Positions 7,847 through 17,148 of a stretch of 64,000 nucleotides of DNA are shown piece by piece; the stretch's first letter is position 1, and the number at the start of each line of letters is the position of its first letter. Both the position numbers and the translations under genes were made by a program. Source of the DNA: Mucilaginibacter pankratovii (GTDB taxonomy: Bacteria; Bacteroidota; Bacteroidia; Sphingobacteriales; Sphingobacteriaceae); contig NZ_JACWMY010000007.1 of the NCBI RefSeq assembly GCF_014773265.1, forward strand, positions 267,956 through 331,955, in the 5' to 3' direction. The notes under the pieces were generated by a model. It was not told the DNA's origin, made no database searches, and saw only the letters and a program-made list of their open reading frames with translations.

Positions 7847-9154
7847 ATGAAAAATCTTTTTTTCCTGTTTCTGATCTCTGTTTTGGCCATATCGTGTACC
7901 AAAAATGCTGATAAGCCCGAAACCAAACTCCTCAATAAATACGCTGCCGAATACGTGCGGCTTGGGCTAACTATTGGCGAGTACGATAAAGATTTTGTAG
8001 ATGCTTATTATGGCCCCGACTCGTTAAAACCAAAAGCGGTTGAAGGCGAGGAGTTCCCGCGCGACAGTCTGCTGGCATCGGTAAACAGCCTGATGAATGA
8101 TGTTAAGCTGTTGGCTACCTCTGCCGAAGTGGATTCCAATAAAATGCGCGCCAACTGGCTTTACGATCAGTTAGCTTCTTTCAGCGGGCGTATCAAGATC
8201 TTCTCGGGCGAGTACAGTACGTTCGACCAGGAATCGAAGCAACTGTTCGGAGTAACCGCGCCTGTAAACACCGAGGACTATTTTAAAGCCCAATTAGTGT
8301 TATTAGATAGTTTGCTGCCGGGTAAAGGCAACGTAAACGACCGCTTTCAGAAACTGGCCAATAAATTCATCATCCCTAAAGATAAGCTTGACCCGGTGAT
8401 CAAAGCCGCCATAGCCGAATCGCGCAAGCGTACACTGGCACACTATAAATTGCCTGCAGGAGAATCTTTTACGCTGGAATTTGTTACCGATAAGCCTTGG
8501 AACGGCTATAATTGGTATAAGGGCAATTACCAAAGCGTAGTACAAATAAATACCGATATTAAGATATTTATTGATCGCGCGATTGATGTGGGCAGCCACG
8601 AAAGTTACCCCGGCCACCATGTATACAATACGCTGCTGGAGAAAAATCTTTATCATGATAGGGGATATGTAGAGCTTTCGATGTACCCCTTGTTTAGTCC
8701 GCAATCGCTTATTGCCGAGGGCAGCGGTAATTATGGTATAGAAATGGCTTTTCCTGGCAATGAAAAGATAAAGTTTGCTAAGAACGTATTGCTGCCGCTT
8801 GCCGGTTTAGATACTGCAGGGGCTGATGCTTATTTTAGAGCTCTCACTATTAAAGGTAACCTTAACTATGCACGTAACGAGGCCGCGCGCGGGTTGATAG
8901 ACGATAACTGGAGCCAGAGCAAAGCCCGCACCTACCTTAAAAAGTATTGCCTGATGAACGATGAAACCGCAGAAAAATCGGTAAGCTTTATAAAAAAATA
9001 CCGGGCGTACGTGATCAACTATAATTATGGGCTCGACCTGGTGAAGCATCACATCGAAAAAAATGGCGGAACCGCTAAAGACCCTGCCAAACGCTGGGAG
9101 TTGTTTGGTACCCTTTTGAGTAACGAGGTTACGATGGACGAGCTGGCCAAATAG
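7847..9154 (+). CDS. DUF885 family lipoprotein, putative zinc hydrolase
   Basis: A protein of 435 residues with a lipoprotein signal (LAISC, Cys near residue 17), so it is probably anchored in the periplasm or at the outer membrane. It carries the DUF885 signature HESYPGHH at residues 251-258, a likely zinc site of the HExx(P)GHH kind, with a downstream IAEGSGNYG that could give the Glu ligand. DUF885 proteins are helical and related in fold to M2/M3-type metallopeptidases; activity here is unproven. Alone on its strand; it faces the LuxR gene tail to tail with a 20-bp gap. Confidence 0.85.
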   Translation: MKNLFFLFLISVLAISCTKNADKPETKLLNKYAAEYVRLGLTIGEYDKDFVDAYYGPDSLKPKAVEGEEFPRDSLLASVNSLMNDVKLLATSAEVDSNKMRANWLYDQLASFSGRIKIFSGEYSTFDQESKQLFGVTAPVNTEDYFKAQLVLLDSLLPGKGNVNDRFQKLANKFIIPKDKLDPVIKAAIAESRKRTLAHYKLPAGESFTLEFVTDKPWNGYNWYKGNYQSVVQINTDIKIFIDRAIDVGSHESYPGHHVYNTLLEKNLYHDRGYVELSMYPLFSPQSLIAEGSGNYGIEMAFPGNEKIKFAKNVLLPLAGLDTAGADAYFRALTIKGNLNYARNEAARGLIDDNWSQSKARTYLKKYCLMNDETAEKSVSFIKKYRAYVINYNYGLDLVKHHIEKNGGTAKDPAKRWELFGTLLSNEVTMDELAK

Positions 9155-9174
9155 GCATTCCTAAAGAGGTCGCC

Positions 9175-9837
9175 TTATACCAGGTTATAAGCCTGCGCAA
9201 ATTTAACCGCGTCGTAATTGTTTTTAAGGTTTAGTTTGCTGCGGATATTGCGGCGGTGGGTATCTGCCGTAGCGGGTGATATAAAAAGCGCCTCAGCTAT
9301 CTCGCCAGAATTATTGCCCACTGCCATACATTTAAGCACCTCCTTTTCGCGCTTTGTAAGTGTTAAAAACAAAGGGTTGTTGTTTCGCAGAAAATTTATC
9401 TCCTCCATTACCCGGTTTACTTTCGAGGTAATATGATGAACCGGGTCTATCAAGCCTGCCGTAGTAATGAGGTGGGTGGTTTCACCAGCCTCGTTACGCG
9501 CAAAAACCTTTGTATTGCTTACAAATAGCTGCCAATCGGTATTCTGCGGTACCCTTACCTGCTGAAAATAAGATACCTGCTCATTCGATTGGCTACGCAT
9601 AATGTGCATTATTTTAGGCACATAATCATTACTGTCTTCGGTATTAAAGTATTTCACATAGTACAGGTCAGGGCCGAGCGCCTGCAAATCCTCCAGCGTG
9701 GTGCCCAATATGTTAAGGCCGGTGCTGTTCATATATACAATTTCCAGTGTATCAGCGCGGTGAATGATCAGTGCAGAGGGTAACTCGTCTGCGAATAGGC
9801 GGATATTATTGAGCCTTTGGGCGAAATTTTGATCCAT
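9175..9837 (-). CDS. PAS-domain LuxR-family transcriptional regulator
   Basis: A protein of 220 residues: a PAS-like sensor domain (about 15-128, starting SALIIHRADTLEIVYMN) and a LuxR/FixJ helix-turn-helix (about 158-218, with LTKREKEVLKCMAVG, IAEALFISPATADTHRRNI as the recognition part). There is no receiver domain, so the signal is probably a ligand or cofactor bound by the PAS fold. It stands alone. A perfect 24-bp dyad lies 52 bp upstream of its start, fitting autoregulation (inference). The target genes are unknown. Confidence 0.85.
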   Translation of the reverse strand: MDQNFAQRLNNIRLFADELPSALIIHRADTLEIVYMNSTGLNILGTTLEDLQALGPDLYYVKYFNTEDSNDYVPKIMHIMRSQSNEQVSYFQQVRVPQNTDWQLFVSNTKVFARNEAGETTHLITTAGLIDPVHHITSKVNRVMEEINFLRNNNPLFLTLTKREKEVLKCMAVGNNSGEIAEALFISPATADTHRRNIRSKLNLKNNYDAVKFAQAYNLV

Positions 9838-9888
9838 AGCGATACTAAACAGGTTAATTAATTGATGGGGGTATTAATTATGGTTGTT

Positions 9889-9912
9889 AAAATACCTAAT
9901 GTTAGGTATTTT
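9889..9912. promoter_or_regulatory. Perfect dyad AAAATACCTAA-TG-TTAGGTATTTT
   Basis: A 24-bp palindrome with 11-bp arms and a two-base centre, upstream of the LuxR-family gene. The 2-nt centre makes an RNA hairpin poor, so a protein-binding site is the better reading, although a T-run follows on the plus strand. A further half site TAGGTA is at about 9926-9931. Confidence 0.6.
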
Positions 9913-10307
9913 TTTCAGTCTTTAATAGGTAGATATTCGCATGGCCGATGTAAGTATTTAAACGTTAATTAATTAAAGTAAAAAAAATATTCGTCCCGAT
10001 GTTTTTAAACTTTAAACATATCGCCTCAATAAAATAAATAATTGTGGTAGTAAAACATCTAAACAGGTGTTTGGAAGATTTCAGAAACGGGGCAGCTAAC
10101 GCGGTTAAAGGAACAGATTTATGAGCAAACTTCGGGGGCAGTTAGCATCATAAACCTAAACCATGCCGTTAAAGGCATTAGCCGTATTGTTGCCTCCGCT
10201 TTTGTTTCTTCCGAACACTTGTTGATGATATTAAGCACAAGCAAGGCACCCCCCTGCGTCAATTACTTTTCCCACGTATTTTAGTATATTGCTGCAGAAT
10301 CATTCCC
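9913..10307. other. Gap without a recognisable gene
   Basis: Apart from the dyad before it, this stretch holds an AT-rich part (9940-10050) and then a more coding-like part (10060-10290). In one frame it is open for about 70 codons from after a TAA (around 10058) to a TAG near 10283, but it has no usable ATG at its front and no family resemblance that I can recognise. It may be a gene remnant. Confidence 0.3.
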
Positions 10308-10903
10308 ATGAAATACATTTTCTTATTAATAGCGGCGGTAGTACTATCGGCTGGATTTTCTTACGGGCAGCAACAGCCTGCCGGAAAGAAACTATATAAC
10401 CCCATGTTTAAATGGCGGATAACCATCCCCGAAGGTTTTGAAAACATGAGCCCGCAGGAGTATGCCGGGATGCAGAAAAAAGGGGCGGACGCCATCGAAA
10501 AAACATACGATAGTAAGGTGGTCAATCAATCGAAACCAATTTTGTATTCAAAAGCGACCAGATGCATTACTTTGAATCTAACTACCAGCCATTTAATATA
10601 AAAACAGACGGAAGCTATGCGGCCAGTTGTAAAAATGTGGGGGATGTGCTTTACGCCACTTTTGCCAAACAAATACCCGGTGTTAAAATGGATACCACAT
10701 ACTCAACGGAGGTGGTAGATAAGCTTAGCTTCAGAGTTTTTAAACTGGATATTTTTTTACCCAACGATAACGTGCTTACCTGTTACATGTTTAGCAGGCT
10801 CTTTGGCAACCGCGATTTTTCTGTTGTGGTGATGTTTGTGGATAGGCTAAAGGGCGAAGGGATGCTTAATTCTTTCCGCAGTTCCACATTCGCCAAAAAC
10901 TAA
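10308..10903 (+). pseudogene. Secreted protein gene broken by a -1 frameshift
   Basis: The first frame starts MKYIFLLIAAVVLSAGFSYGQ, a signal peptide, and runs well until about 10543; the second frame carries on from VFKSDQMHYFESNYQPF to the stop at 10903. The switch lies at the T4 run 10540-10543: one more T would join ...SKPI to FVFKSDQ in a single frame of about 198 residues. The mature protein (WRITIPEGFENMSPQEY..., ending NSFRSSTFAKN) is of a type I do not recognise. Either the gene is truly inactivated, it is a phase-variable slip site (four T is short for that), or it is a sequencing error. Confidence 0.75.
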
Positions 10904-11004
10904 GTATAATGCTGCTTCGCCGACGCCGAAGGTCGCGATCTCAGGATTTTGAGATTTACTGCGGCTTTTCACATTCAAAGTTCGATATTCGTTTTTTTAT
11001 TTGA

Positions 11005-11886
11005 ATGAAGATAGCAGTTTACGGGAGGCAGTTTAACGATCCGCAGGTATTTCCTTACATACGGCAGGTGTTTGATAGCCTGGTGCTGCATCAGGTGGAT
11101 GTTTATGTGCATCACCAGTTTAATGAATATCTGCAGGGCAATGTAGATACTACCGCCTACAACGTGCTCAAACCGGGCGACATCATTAAAGATTTCATTG
11201 ATATCTTTATCACCATTGGTGGCGATGGCACTTTGCTGGATATGGTAACGGTTATCCGCGATAGCGGTGTGCCGGTTATAGGCATCAACTTTGGCAGGCT
11301 GGGCTTTTTGGCCAGTATCAACAAAAACGATATAGCAGCTGCCATGCATGCGGTAGTGAACAAAGAATATACGCTTGATTGCCGCGAGTTGTTGGTCATA
11401 GATTCGGACAAGAAGATCTTTGGCGACGATAACTTCGCGCTGAACGATGTCACCATCCATAAGCGCGATGATTCGGCCATGATCACCACCCATGTTTCGC
11501 TGAATGATGAGTTTTTAAACTCCTATTGGGGCGATGGTATCATTATCTCCACCTCTACAGGGTCTACAGCTTATTCGTTGAGTTGCGGTGGTCCCATTAT
11601 CTTCCCGCAGTCGAACAGTATTGCCCTCACACCCGTATCGCCGCATAACTTAAACGTAAGGCCAATTATTTTGCCCGATACCAGCAAGCTCTCCTTCGAG
11701 GTAGAATGCCGGGGAACGAATTACATCGTATCGTGCGATAGCCGCACCGCGGTGATTGATAAAACCATGCAATTCAGGGTATATAAGGCGGATTTTAAAC
11801 TCAATTTGATCCGGATGAATAATGAAAGCTACTTGCAAACGTTAAGGACTAAATTGTTATGGGGCTTAGATGCCCGTAATTATTAA
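11005..11886 (+). CDS. nadK: NAD kinase
   Basis: A protein of 293 residues. It phosphorylates NAD to NADP with ATP in the cytoplasm. The signature GGDGT lies at residues 72-76, followed by GINFGRLGFLA, the NDVTIHKRD segment, and the Gly-rich TSTGSTAYSLSCGGPI region that binds NAD. Normal length for the family. It opens the envelope gene run, with the DUF6089 gene 9 bp downstream; this order is seen in many Bacteroidota. The ATG at 11005 fits the family start (MKIAVYGRQF). Confidence 0.97.
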   Translation: MKIAVYGRQFNDPQVFPYIRQVFDSLVLHQVDVYVHHQFNEYLQGNVDTTAYNVLKPGDIIKDFIDIFITIGGDGTLLDMVTVIRDSGVPVIGINFGRLGFLASINKNDIAAAMHAVVNKEYTLDCRELLVIDSDKKIFGDDNFALNDVTIHKRDDSAMITTHVSLNDEFLNSYWGDGIIISTSTGSTAYSLSCGGPIIFPQSNSIALTPVSPHNLNVRPIILPDTSKLSFEVECRGTNYIVSCDSRTAVIDKTMQFRVYKADFKLNLIRMNNESYLQTLRTKLLWGLDARNY

Positions 11887-11895
11887 ATTTAACGG

Positions 11896-12684
11896 ATGCT
11901 AAAATTTTCCGCTGCCTTATTCTTCTTTATACTTAGTTATACGGTACAAGCCCAAACCTGGGAAATTGGCGGCGCTTTAGGCGGTGCAGGTTACATTGGC
12001 GACCTTAACCCAAGTCCGTTTAAACCAAGCGGTGGCTCTGCAGGTCTGTTTGTGAAGCGAAACTTTAATGGCTATCTCTCGGCAAGGCTAAATTACCAGG
12101 TTGGCAAAATAGCGGGCGCGGATAGTACATCATCCAGCCAGCAGTTGCGCAACCGCAACTTAAGCTTCACCGATGGTTTGAAGGAGCTGAGCCTGATGGC
12201 CGAGTTTAACTTTATGAAATACATACCCGATGCCGGTAAGAACAAATACACACCCTACATTTATTTAGGCATCGGCACAACGGCGTTCGCGCCGCGTACC
12301 ATATACAACGGTACCGAAATATCTCTGCGGGCGCTCCGTACCGAAGGGCAAGCATCCGAATATAAAACCAGCACTATTGTTATCCCTTATGGGGCGGGCA
12401 TTAAATACAACATCGGCGGTAAGTGGACGGTAGCCGCCGAGTTAGGCTATCGCTACACCCGATCCGATTTTTTAGACGATGTAAGCGGCCTTTATGCGCC
12501 GCATAGCCAGCTACCCAGCCCCTTATCTGTTGCACTTGCCGACCGAAGCGGCGAACGTACAGGCGTTTACACCGGCAGCCCCGGCTCCCAGCGTGGCGAC
12601 TTGCGGACTACCGACATTTACGGCTTCTTCGGCTTTACACTATCCTACACCTTCGTAACTGCGAAGTGCTATTACGAGGAGTAA
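11896..12684 (+). CDS. DUF6089 family outer-membrane barrel
   Basis: A protein of 262 residues with a signal peptide (cleaved after YTVQAQ) and the start TWEIGGALGGAGYIGDLNPSPF, typical of DUF6089. Barrel-like strands continue to the end (GFFGFTLSYTFV). Its function is unknown; the fixed position between nadK and uppS/bamA in Bacteroidota suggests a role in outer-membrane assembly (inference). It ends in a short polar tail after the last strand (TAKCYYEE), which is a little unusual. It is 9 bp after nadK and probably shares its mRNA. Confidence 0.85.
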   Translation: MLKFSAALFFFILSYTVQAQTWEIGGALGGAGYIGDLNPSPFKPSGGSAGLFVKRNFNGYLSARLNYQVGKIAGADSTSSSQQLRNRNLSFTDGLKELSLMAEFNFMKYIPDAGKNKYTPYIYLGIGTTAFAPRTIYNGTEISLRALRTEGQASEYKTSTIVIPYGAGIKYNIGGKWTVAAELGYRYTRSDFLDDVSGLYAPHSQLPSPLSVALADRSGERTGVYTGSPGSQRGDLRTTDIYGFFGFTLSYTFVTAKCYYEE

Positions 12685-12687
12685 ATT

Positions 12688-12760
12688 TCTGAACCATGAT
12701 TTTCTTGATTAACGGATTGCTTGATTTTTAAATCGGGGGTATTCTTAAATCCTATTCATT
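12688..12760. repeat. Dispersed intergenic repeat, CTGAACC-TGATT family
   Basis: Begins TCTGAACCATGATTTTCTTG and continues to a TCTTAAATCCTAT end. The same framework (CTGAACC.TGATT, GGAT.ACCTGATTTTT, CTTAAATCCTAT) is found at 19205-19285, so this is a family of non-coding repeats. No function is evident. Confidence 0.5.
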
Positions 12761-12956
12761 ATAGTTGAGACAATCTTCGTATCACATAACTAACCTGGCC
12801 GCTAATGGTAAATAACGATGTTAAGTGTGGATTAATGATATTATATTCTGTATTTATAAAATAAAACAAAATATAATTTGTTAAATTGAAATAATGCATT
12901 ACTTTTATACGTTGAATTATTCGAAACCAATTATTTAACTCTAAACGTATAAAGCC

Positions 12957-13481
12957 ATGGCCGAATTAAACACCGCTCCCGAAAAACAAGGCAAAAAAGT
13001 ACGCACCAAAAAACAAGCCCTGCGGGTAGATCTTACCGCAATGGTAGATCTTGCCTTTTTGCTCATTACCTTTTTTATGCTGACCACAACGCTCAGCCTG
13101 CCAAAAGTTATGAATGTGGCCATGCCCGACAGTACAAACGACCCCGAGCCACAGGCAGCGTCCCGCACGATGACTATCTGCCTCGGCAAGGACAACCATG
13201 TGATGTATTACCTTGGAGAAGCTAAAAATCCTATTATGTCGGCAACGCTAACCAACTATAGTAAAAGCGGGCTGCGCCATGCCATAATGGATGTGCGCCA
13301 AAAAGTATTGGCTGCAACCAGCAAAAGTATGATGGTGATCATTAAACCCGGTGACACATCTGTTTATGAAAACCTGGTAAGCGCGCTTGATGAAATGAAG
13401 ATAACCGATGTGCAGCAGTATGCCATCGCCGATATCGATACCAAAGACATCAGTATGCTAAAGGATAAACAAGCCTATTAA
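12957..13481 (+). CDS. exbD: ExbD/TolR-type biopolymer transport protein
   Basis: A protein of 174 residues. The N-terminal ~30 residues are basic and cytoplasmic, then comes one membrane helix with the ExbD signature VDLTAMVDLAFLLITFFML, whose Asp carries protons in ExbB-ExbD motors, and a periplasmic domain with a final KITDVQQYAIADID. These proteins energise TonB-dependent transport. No exbB or tonB gene lies near: it sits between the DUF6089 gene and uppS, separated by gaps of more than 250 bp and followed by its own terminator, so it is a single-gene unit. It probably pairs with an ExbB made elsewhere. Confidence 0.9.
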   Translation: MAELNTAPEKQGKKVRTKKQALRVDLTAMVDLAFLLITFFMLTTTLSLPKVMNVAMPDSTNDPEPQAASRTMTICLGKDNHVMYYLGEAKNPIMSATLTNYSKSGLRHAIMDVRQKVLAATSKSMMVIIKPGDTSVYENLVSALDEMKITDVQQYAIADIDTKDISMLKDKQAY

Positions 13482-13518
13482 CACGCACCTAAACCTCATC
13501 AATAAATTAGTAATGTTT

Positions 13519-13550
13519 ACCCTCTTCTGCTTCGGCAGGGAGGGTTTTTT
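13519..13550 (+). terminator. Intrinsic terminator after exbD
   Basis: ACCCTC...CTGC-TTCG-GCAG...GAGGGT followed by six T; the stem has a UUCG tetraloop and a small internal bulge. Confidence 0.85.
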
Positions 13551-13656
13551 AATTTGGGGATTCAAATAAAAACCAACGCACTCACTTTCAATAGTTACCC
13601 AAAAAATCCTTTTTATTTCTTTTTCACTCCATACTAAAATAATACAAAGTAAGTTT

Positions 13657-13664
13657 TACCTTTG
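13657..13664 (+). promoter_or_regulatory. -7 box upstream of uppS (TACCTTTG)
   Basis: Exact TAnnTTTG, about 110 nt before the uppS ATG; the leader would be near 100 nt. The region after it has no recognised riboswitch. Confidence 0.45.
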
Positions 13665-13774
13665 TCACCTTAAAAAAGAAGCGTATTTATATAAAACTTT
13701 GCTTAAAACAGGGTTTGTTTTAGTAAAGCTATGTATTTAACAGCCCTGTTTTGGCTGGTAAATTGCCCCGAAAA

Positions 13775-14515
13775 ATGAGTTTAAAGGATCAGATAGATTT
13801 GCAAAGATTGCCCCGCCACGTAGCTGTTATAATGGATGGTAACGGCCGTTGGGCAAAAGGCAAAGGCAAATTAAGGGTGTTTGGCCATCATAACGGTGTG
13901 CTATCTGTACGCGATGTAGTGGAAGGCGCAGGCATCCTGGGCATCCAATACCTTACCCTTTACACCTTCAGCGCCGAAAACTGGAACCGCCCAACGTTTG
14001 AAGTGAACGCCATTATGGAGCTCCTCATCAGCACTATTAATAAAGAAATTAATAAGCTGATGCAAAACAACGTACGCCTTAACGCCATTGGCGACCTGGG
14101 CCAGCTCCCCGCCAAATGCCACAAAGAACTTAACAACGCAATAAATAAAACATCGGTAAATACCGGGTTGGTGCTTACACTTGCTTTAAGCTACAGCAGC
14201 CGCCGCGAAATTGTACACGCTGCCAAATCATTGGCAGTTAAGGTGCAGAACGGCGAACTAAAGCCCGAGGATATTGATGAAACTATGTTTGAAGATAATT
14301 TATATACCGGCGGCATCCCCAATCCCGAGCTTTTGATAAGAACGAGCGGGGAGTACCGTATAAGTAACTACCTGCTTTGGCAAATTGCTTATGCCGAACT
14401 GTACTTCACCACAAAACTATGGCCCGATTTCAGGCGCGAAGACTTGTATGAAGCTATACTGGATTACCAGAAACGCGAGCGCCGTTTTGGGATGACAAGC
14501 GAGCAGGTAAACTAA
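13775..14515 (+). CDS. uppS: Isoprenyl transferase (undecaprenyl diphosphate synthase)
   Basis: A protein of 246 residues. It adds isopentenyl units to farnesyl diphosphate to make the lipid carrier for cell-wall synthesis. The family motifs are present: HVAVIMDGNGRWA with the catalytic Asp, TLYTFSAENWNRP, and near the end LIRTSGEYRISNYLLWQIAYAEL. The ATG at 13775 is preferred over an upstream TTG (13751) because the family starts just before the PRHVAVIMDG strand. It opens the run uppS-bamA-ompH-ompH. The frame ends 63 bp before bamA. Confidence 0.96.
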   Translation: MSLKDQIDLQRLPRHVAVIMDGNGRWAKGKGKLRVFGHHNGVLSVRDVVEGAGILGIQYLTLYTFSAENWNRPTFEVNAIMELLISTINKEINKLMQNNVRLNAIGDLGQLPAKCHKELNNAINKTSVNTGLVLTLALSYSSRREIVHAAKSLAVKVQNGELKPEDIDETMFEDNLYTGGIPNPELLIRTSGEYRISNYLLWQIAYAELYFTTKLWPDFRREDLYEAILDYQKRERRFGMTSEQVN

Positions 14516-14578
14516 ATTTTTTCTTTTAACAAAATTTAACAACTGTATAAATTATTTTTAGCCCACTAAAATATTCGG

Positions 14579-17131
14579 ATGAATAAAGTCTTTTTTGCTA
14601 TTCTTTTCTCTCTTATAAGCACAGCTGCCATTGCCCAGATACCCGGCCAAAGGCGGTCTACGCTTACGAAAACCATCCCTGCCGATAGTTTGAGCTACCT
14701 TAATCCCAAAGATTATATCATTGGCGGCATAACCATTAGTGGCGCCAAATACCTCGATAAAGATGTATTGCTGCAAATATCAAAACTAAACAAGGGCGAT
14801 AGGATAAACCTGCCCGGCGAGGCCAACGCCAACGTGATAAAAGACTTGTACAAACAGGGCCTTTTTGATGATATCCACTTAAACGTAACCGGTATTAACA
14901 TGGATACCATTTACCTGGAAATTGCTGTTGTGGAACGCCCGCGCCTCTCCAGGCTAAAAATAACCGGCATCCGCAAAGGCGAAGTAGAGGATGTTACTAA
15001 AAAGCTAAGCGATAAAACCGGCAAAATTGTAAACGAAAATTTGCTGAGCACCACTACCGCTATTATTAAAAAGCACTTTAACGAAAAAGGCTACCTGAAT
15101 ACAACCGTTACCATTACCCAGGTTAAGGATCCGGGCGACCCGAACAGTGTGATACTGAATGTGGCGGTCGACAAAAAATCGAAGGTGATGATCAACGACG
15201 TAACCTTTGAGGGCAATAAAGATTTTTCGCAGGCAAAACTGCGTAAATACCTTAGCAAAACCCGCAAGCGCCGTTGGTATAACCTGTTCGGTTCAAAAAA
15301 ATTCAAGCAGGATAAATACGACGAGGATAAGCAAAACCTGGTTGATAAAATGCAGGCTGCCGGTTACCGCGATGCAGAAATAATAAGCGACAGTGTAACC
15401 CGCCACGATGATAAAACAGTTAATGTAAAAATTAAGGTTTACGAAGGGCATAAGTATTACTTCGGTGATATCAAGTTTTCGGGCAACGCGCGTTACCCCG
15501 CCGAAATTCTTACCCGTGTACTATCTATCGAAAAAGGCTCTGTATTCAGCGAAGATGAATTGAGCAAACGCTTAAGTGGCCCTACGCCGAACGATGATGA
15601 TGTTTCATCGCTTTACCTTAACGATGGTTATTTAACTTTTAATGCCGACCCGGTGCAAACCCGCATTCATAACGATACCGTTGATCTGGATGTAAGGATC
15701 TACGAAGGGCCGCAGTATACCATTAACCGCGTAATATTAAAAGGTAACGATGTTACCAACGATAAAGTAGTAATGCGCGAGATCCGTACCAAGCCAGGGC
15801 AAAAATTCAATAAAGCACTGTTGATACGCAGCGCCCGCGAAATTGGCCAACTGGGTAACTTTGATGAGCAAAAAACAGAACCACGCCCAACCAACATCAA
15901 CCCTTCCGAAGGTACGGTTGACCTGGTTTACAACGTGGTTGAAAAGCCATCAGATCAGATAGAGCTTTCGGGCGGTTTCGGTGGCGGGCAGCTGGTGGGT
16001 ACACTGGGTTTAACGTTCAACAACTTCTCGTTACGTAACCTGTTCAACGGTAAGGCATACCGTCCGTTGCCAAAGGGCGACGGGCAGAAATTGAGCTTAA
16101 GGGGCCAGTCGAGCGGCCGTACTTACCAAAACTTTTCGTTCACCTTTAGCGAACCATGGTTAGGTGGTAAAAAACCTATTTACTTTGCGCTATCGGCTTA
16201 TACACAAGGTAGCTCAACCGGGCAATACTACCCAAAAACAAGCCCCAACTATAACAACTTGCGTATAAACGGTGTAGGTATTACCTTGGGTAAACGTTTA
16301 AACTGGCCCGATAACTACTTCCAGTTAAACTACTCGTTAAACTTCGACCATTATAACCTGGATAATTACGGAGGCTACCTGTTCAACAATGGTACTTCGT
16401 ACAACATCAAATTAACACAAGAGTTTAGCCGTAACTCGGTAGACGTTCCTTTATATCCTACTTCAGGTTCAAACATCAAGTTAACCTTACAGGGTACGCC
16501 GCCATACTCGTTGTTTAACCATACCAACTACAATATTGCCACGCCAGAAGAGCGTTACCATTTTGTAGAGTACTACAAAATTAAGTTTGATGCACAATGG
16601 TTCACAAAAATTACCGGCAAGCTGGTATTAATGAGCCAGGCAAGGTTTGGCTACCTTGGCCAGTACAACAGTAAGGTGGGCCCTTCGCCGTTCGAGCGCT
16701 TTAAATTGGGTGGCGATGGTATGCAGAGCTACCAGTTTTTACAGGGTACAGATATTATTGGTATGAGGGGTTATGAAAACTACTCGGTAGTGCCGGTAGG
16801 TTCAAGCTTCAACGCCAATACCAACCAGGGTAACGCTATCTACAATAAGTACACTTTTGAGCTAAGGCACCCGGTAATAGCCAGCCAATCGGCAACTATT
16901 TATATGCTTGCATTTGCAGAAGGTGGTAACGTTTGGGATAATATAAGCCAGGTAAATCCGTTTAACGTACGTCGTTCGGTAGGTTTGGGCGCAAGGATAT
17001 TTTTACCGATATTTGGTTTGCTTGGGCTTGATTACGGTTACGGTTTTGATAAATTACCAGGCCAGCCCGACGCTAACAAGGGGCATATCCACTTTACAAT
17101 TTCACAAAGTTTAAGCGGCGGATTTAACTAA
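14579..17131 (+). CDS. bamA: Outer-membrane assembly factor BamA
   Basis: A protein of 850 residues with a signal peptide (to about residue 20, ...AAIAQ). From about 45 to 420 it has a series of POTRA repeats (for example ITISGAKYLDKDVLL, RLKITGIRKGEVEDV, DVTFEGNKDFSQAKLRKYL, DIKFSGNARYPAEIL, RVILKGNDVTNDKVVMREI), five in all. From about 450 onward comes the 16-strand barrel with the VDLVYNVVEKPSDQIELSGGFG entry and GDGMQSYQFLQGTDIIGMRGY. BamA folds barrel proteins into the outer membrane. It lies before two Skp/OmpH chaperone genes, the usual order, and together they form the assembly pathway. It ends ISQSLSGGFN, without a terminal aromatic residue. Confidence 0.96.
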   Translation: MNKVFFAILFSLISTAAIAQIPGQRRSTLTKTIPADSLSYLNPKDYIIGGITISGAKYLDKDVLLQISKLNKGDRINLPGEANANVIKDLYKQGLFDDIHLNVTGINMDTIYLEIAVVERPRLSRLKITGIRKGEVEDVTKKLSDKTGKIVNENLLSTTTAIIKKHFNEKGYLNTTVTITQVKDPGDPNSVILNVAVDKKSKVMINDVTFEGNKDFSQAKLRKYLSKTRKRRWYNLFGSKKFKQDKYDEDKQNLVDKMQAAGYRDAEIISDSVTRHDDKTVNVKIKVYEGHKYYFGDIKFSGNARYPAEILTRVLSIEKGSVFSEDELSKRLSGPTPNDDDVSSLYLNDGYLTFNADPVQTRIHNDTVDLDVRIYEGPQYTINRVILKGNDVTNDKVVMREIRTKPGQKFNKALLIRSAREIGQLGNFDEQKTEPRPTNINPSEGTVDLVYNVVEKPSDQIELSGGFGGGQLVGTLGLTFNNFSLRNLFNGKAYRPLPKGDGQKLSLRGQSSGRTYQNFSFTFSEPWLGGKKPIYFALSAYTQGSSTGQYYPKTSPNYNNLRINGVGITLGKRLNWPDNYFQLNYSLNFDHYNLDNYGGYLFNNGTSYNIKLTQEFSRNSVDVPLYPTSGSNIKLTLQGTPPYSLFNHTNYNIATPEERYHFVEYYKIKFDAQWFTKITGKLVLMSQARFGYLGQYNSKVGPSPFERFKLGGDGMQSYQFLQGTDIIGMRGYENYSVVPVGSSFNANTNQGNAIYNKYTFELRHPVIASQSATIYMLAFAEGGNVWDNISQVNPFNVRRSVGLGARIFLPIFGLLGLDYGYGFDKLPGQPDANKGHIHFTISQSLSGGFN

Positions 17132-17148
17132 ATTTGAACAGGAATTTC

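Noticed and set aside
9889..9920. Rho-independent terminator on the plus strand
   Set aside because: The symmetric site has a 2-nt centre and no plus-strand gene ends nearby (the closest stop on that strand is 735 bp away); an operator is more likely.
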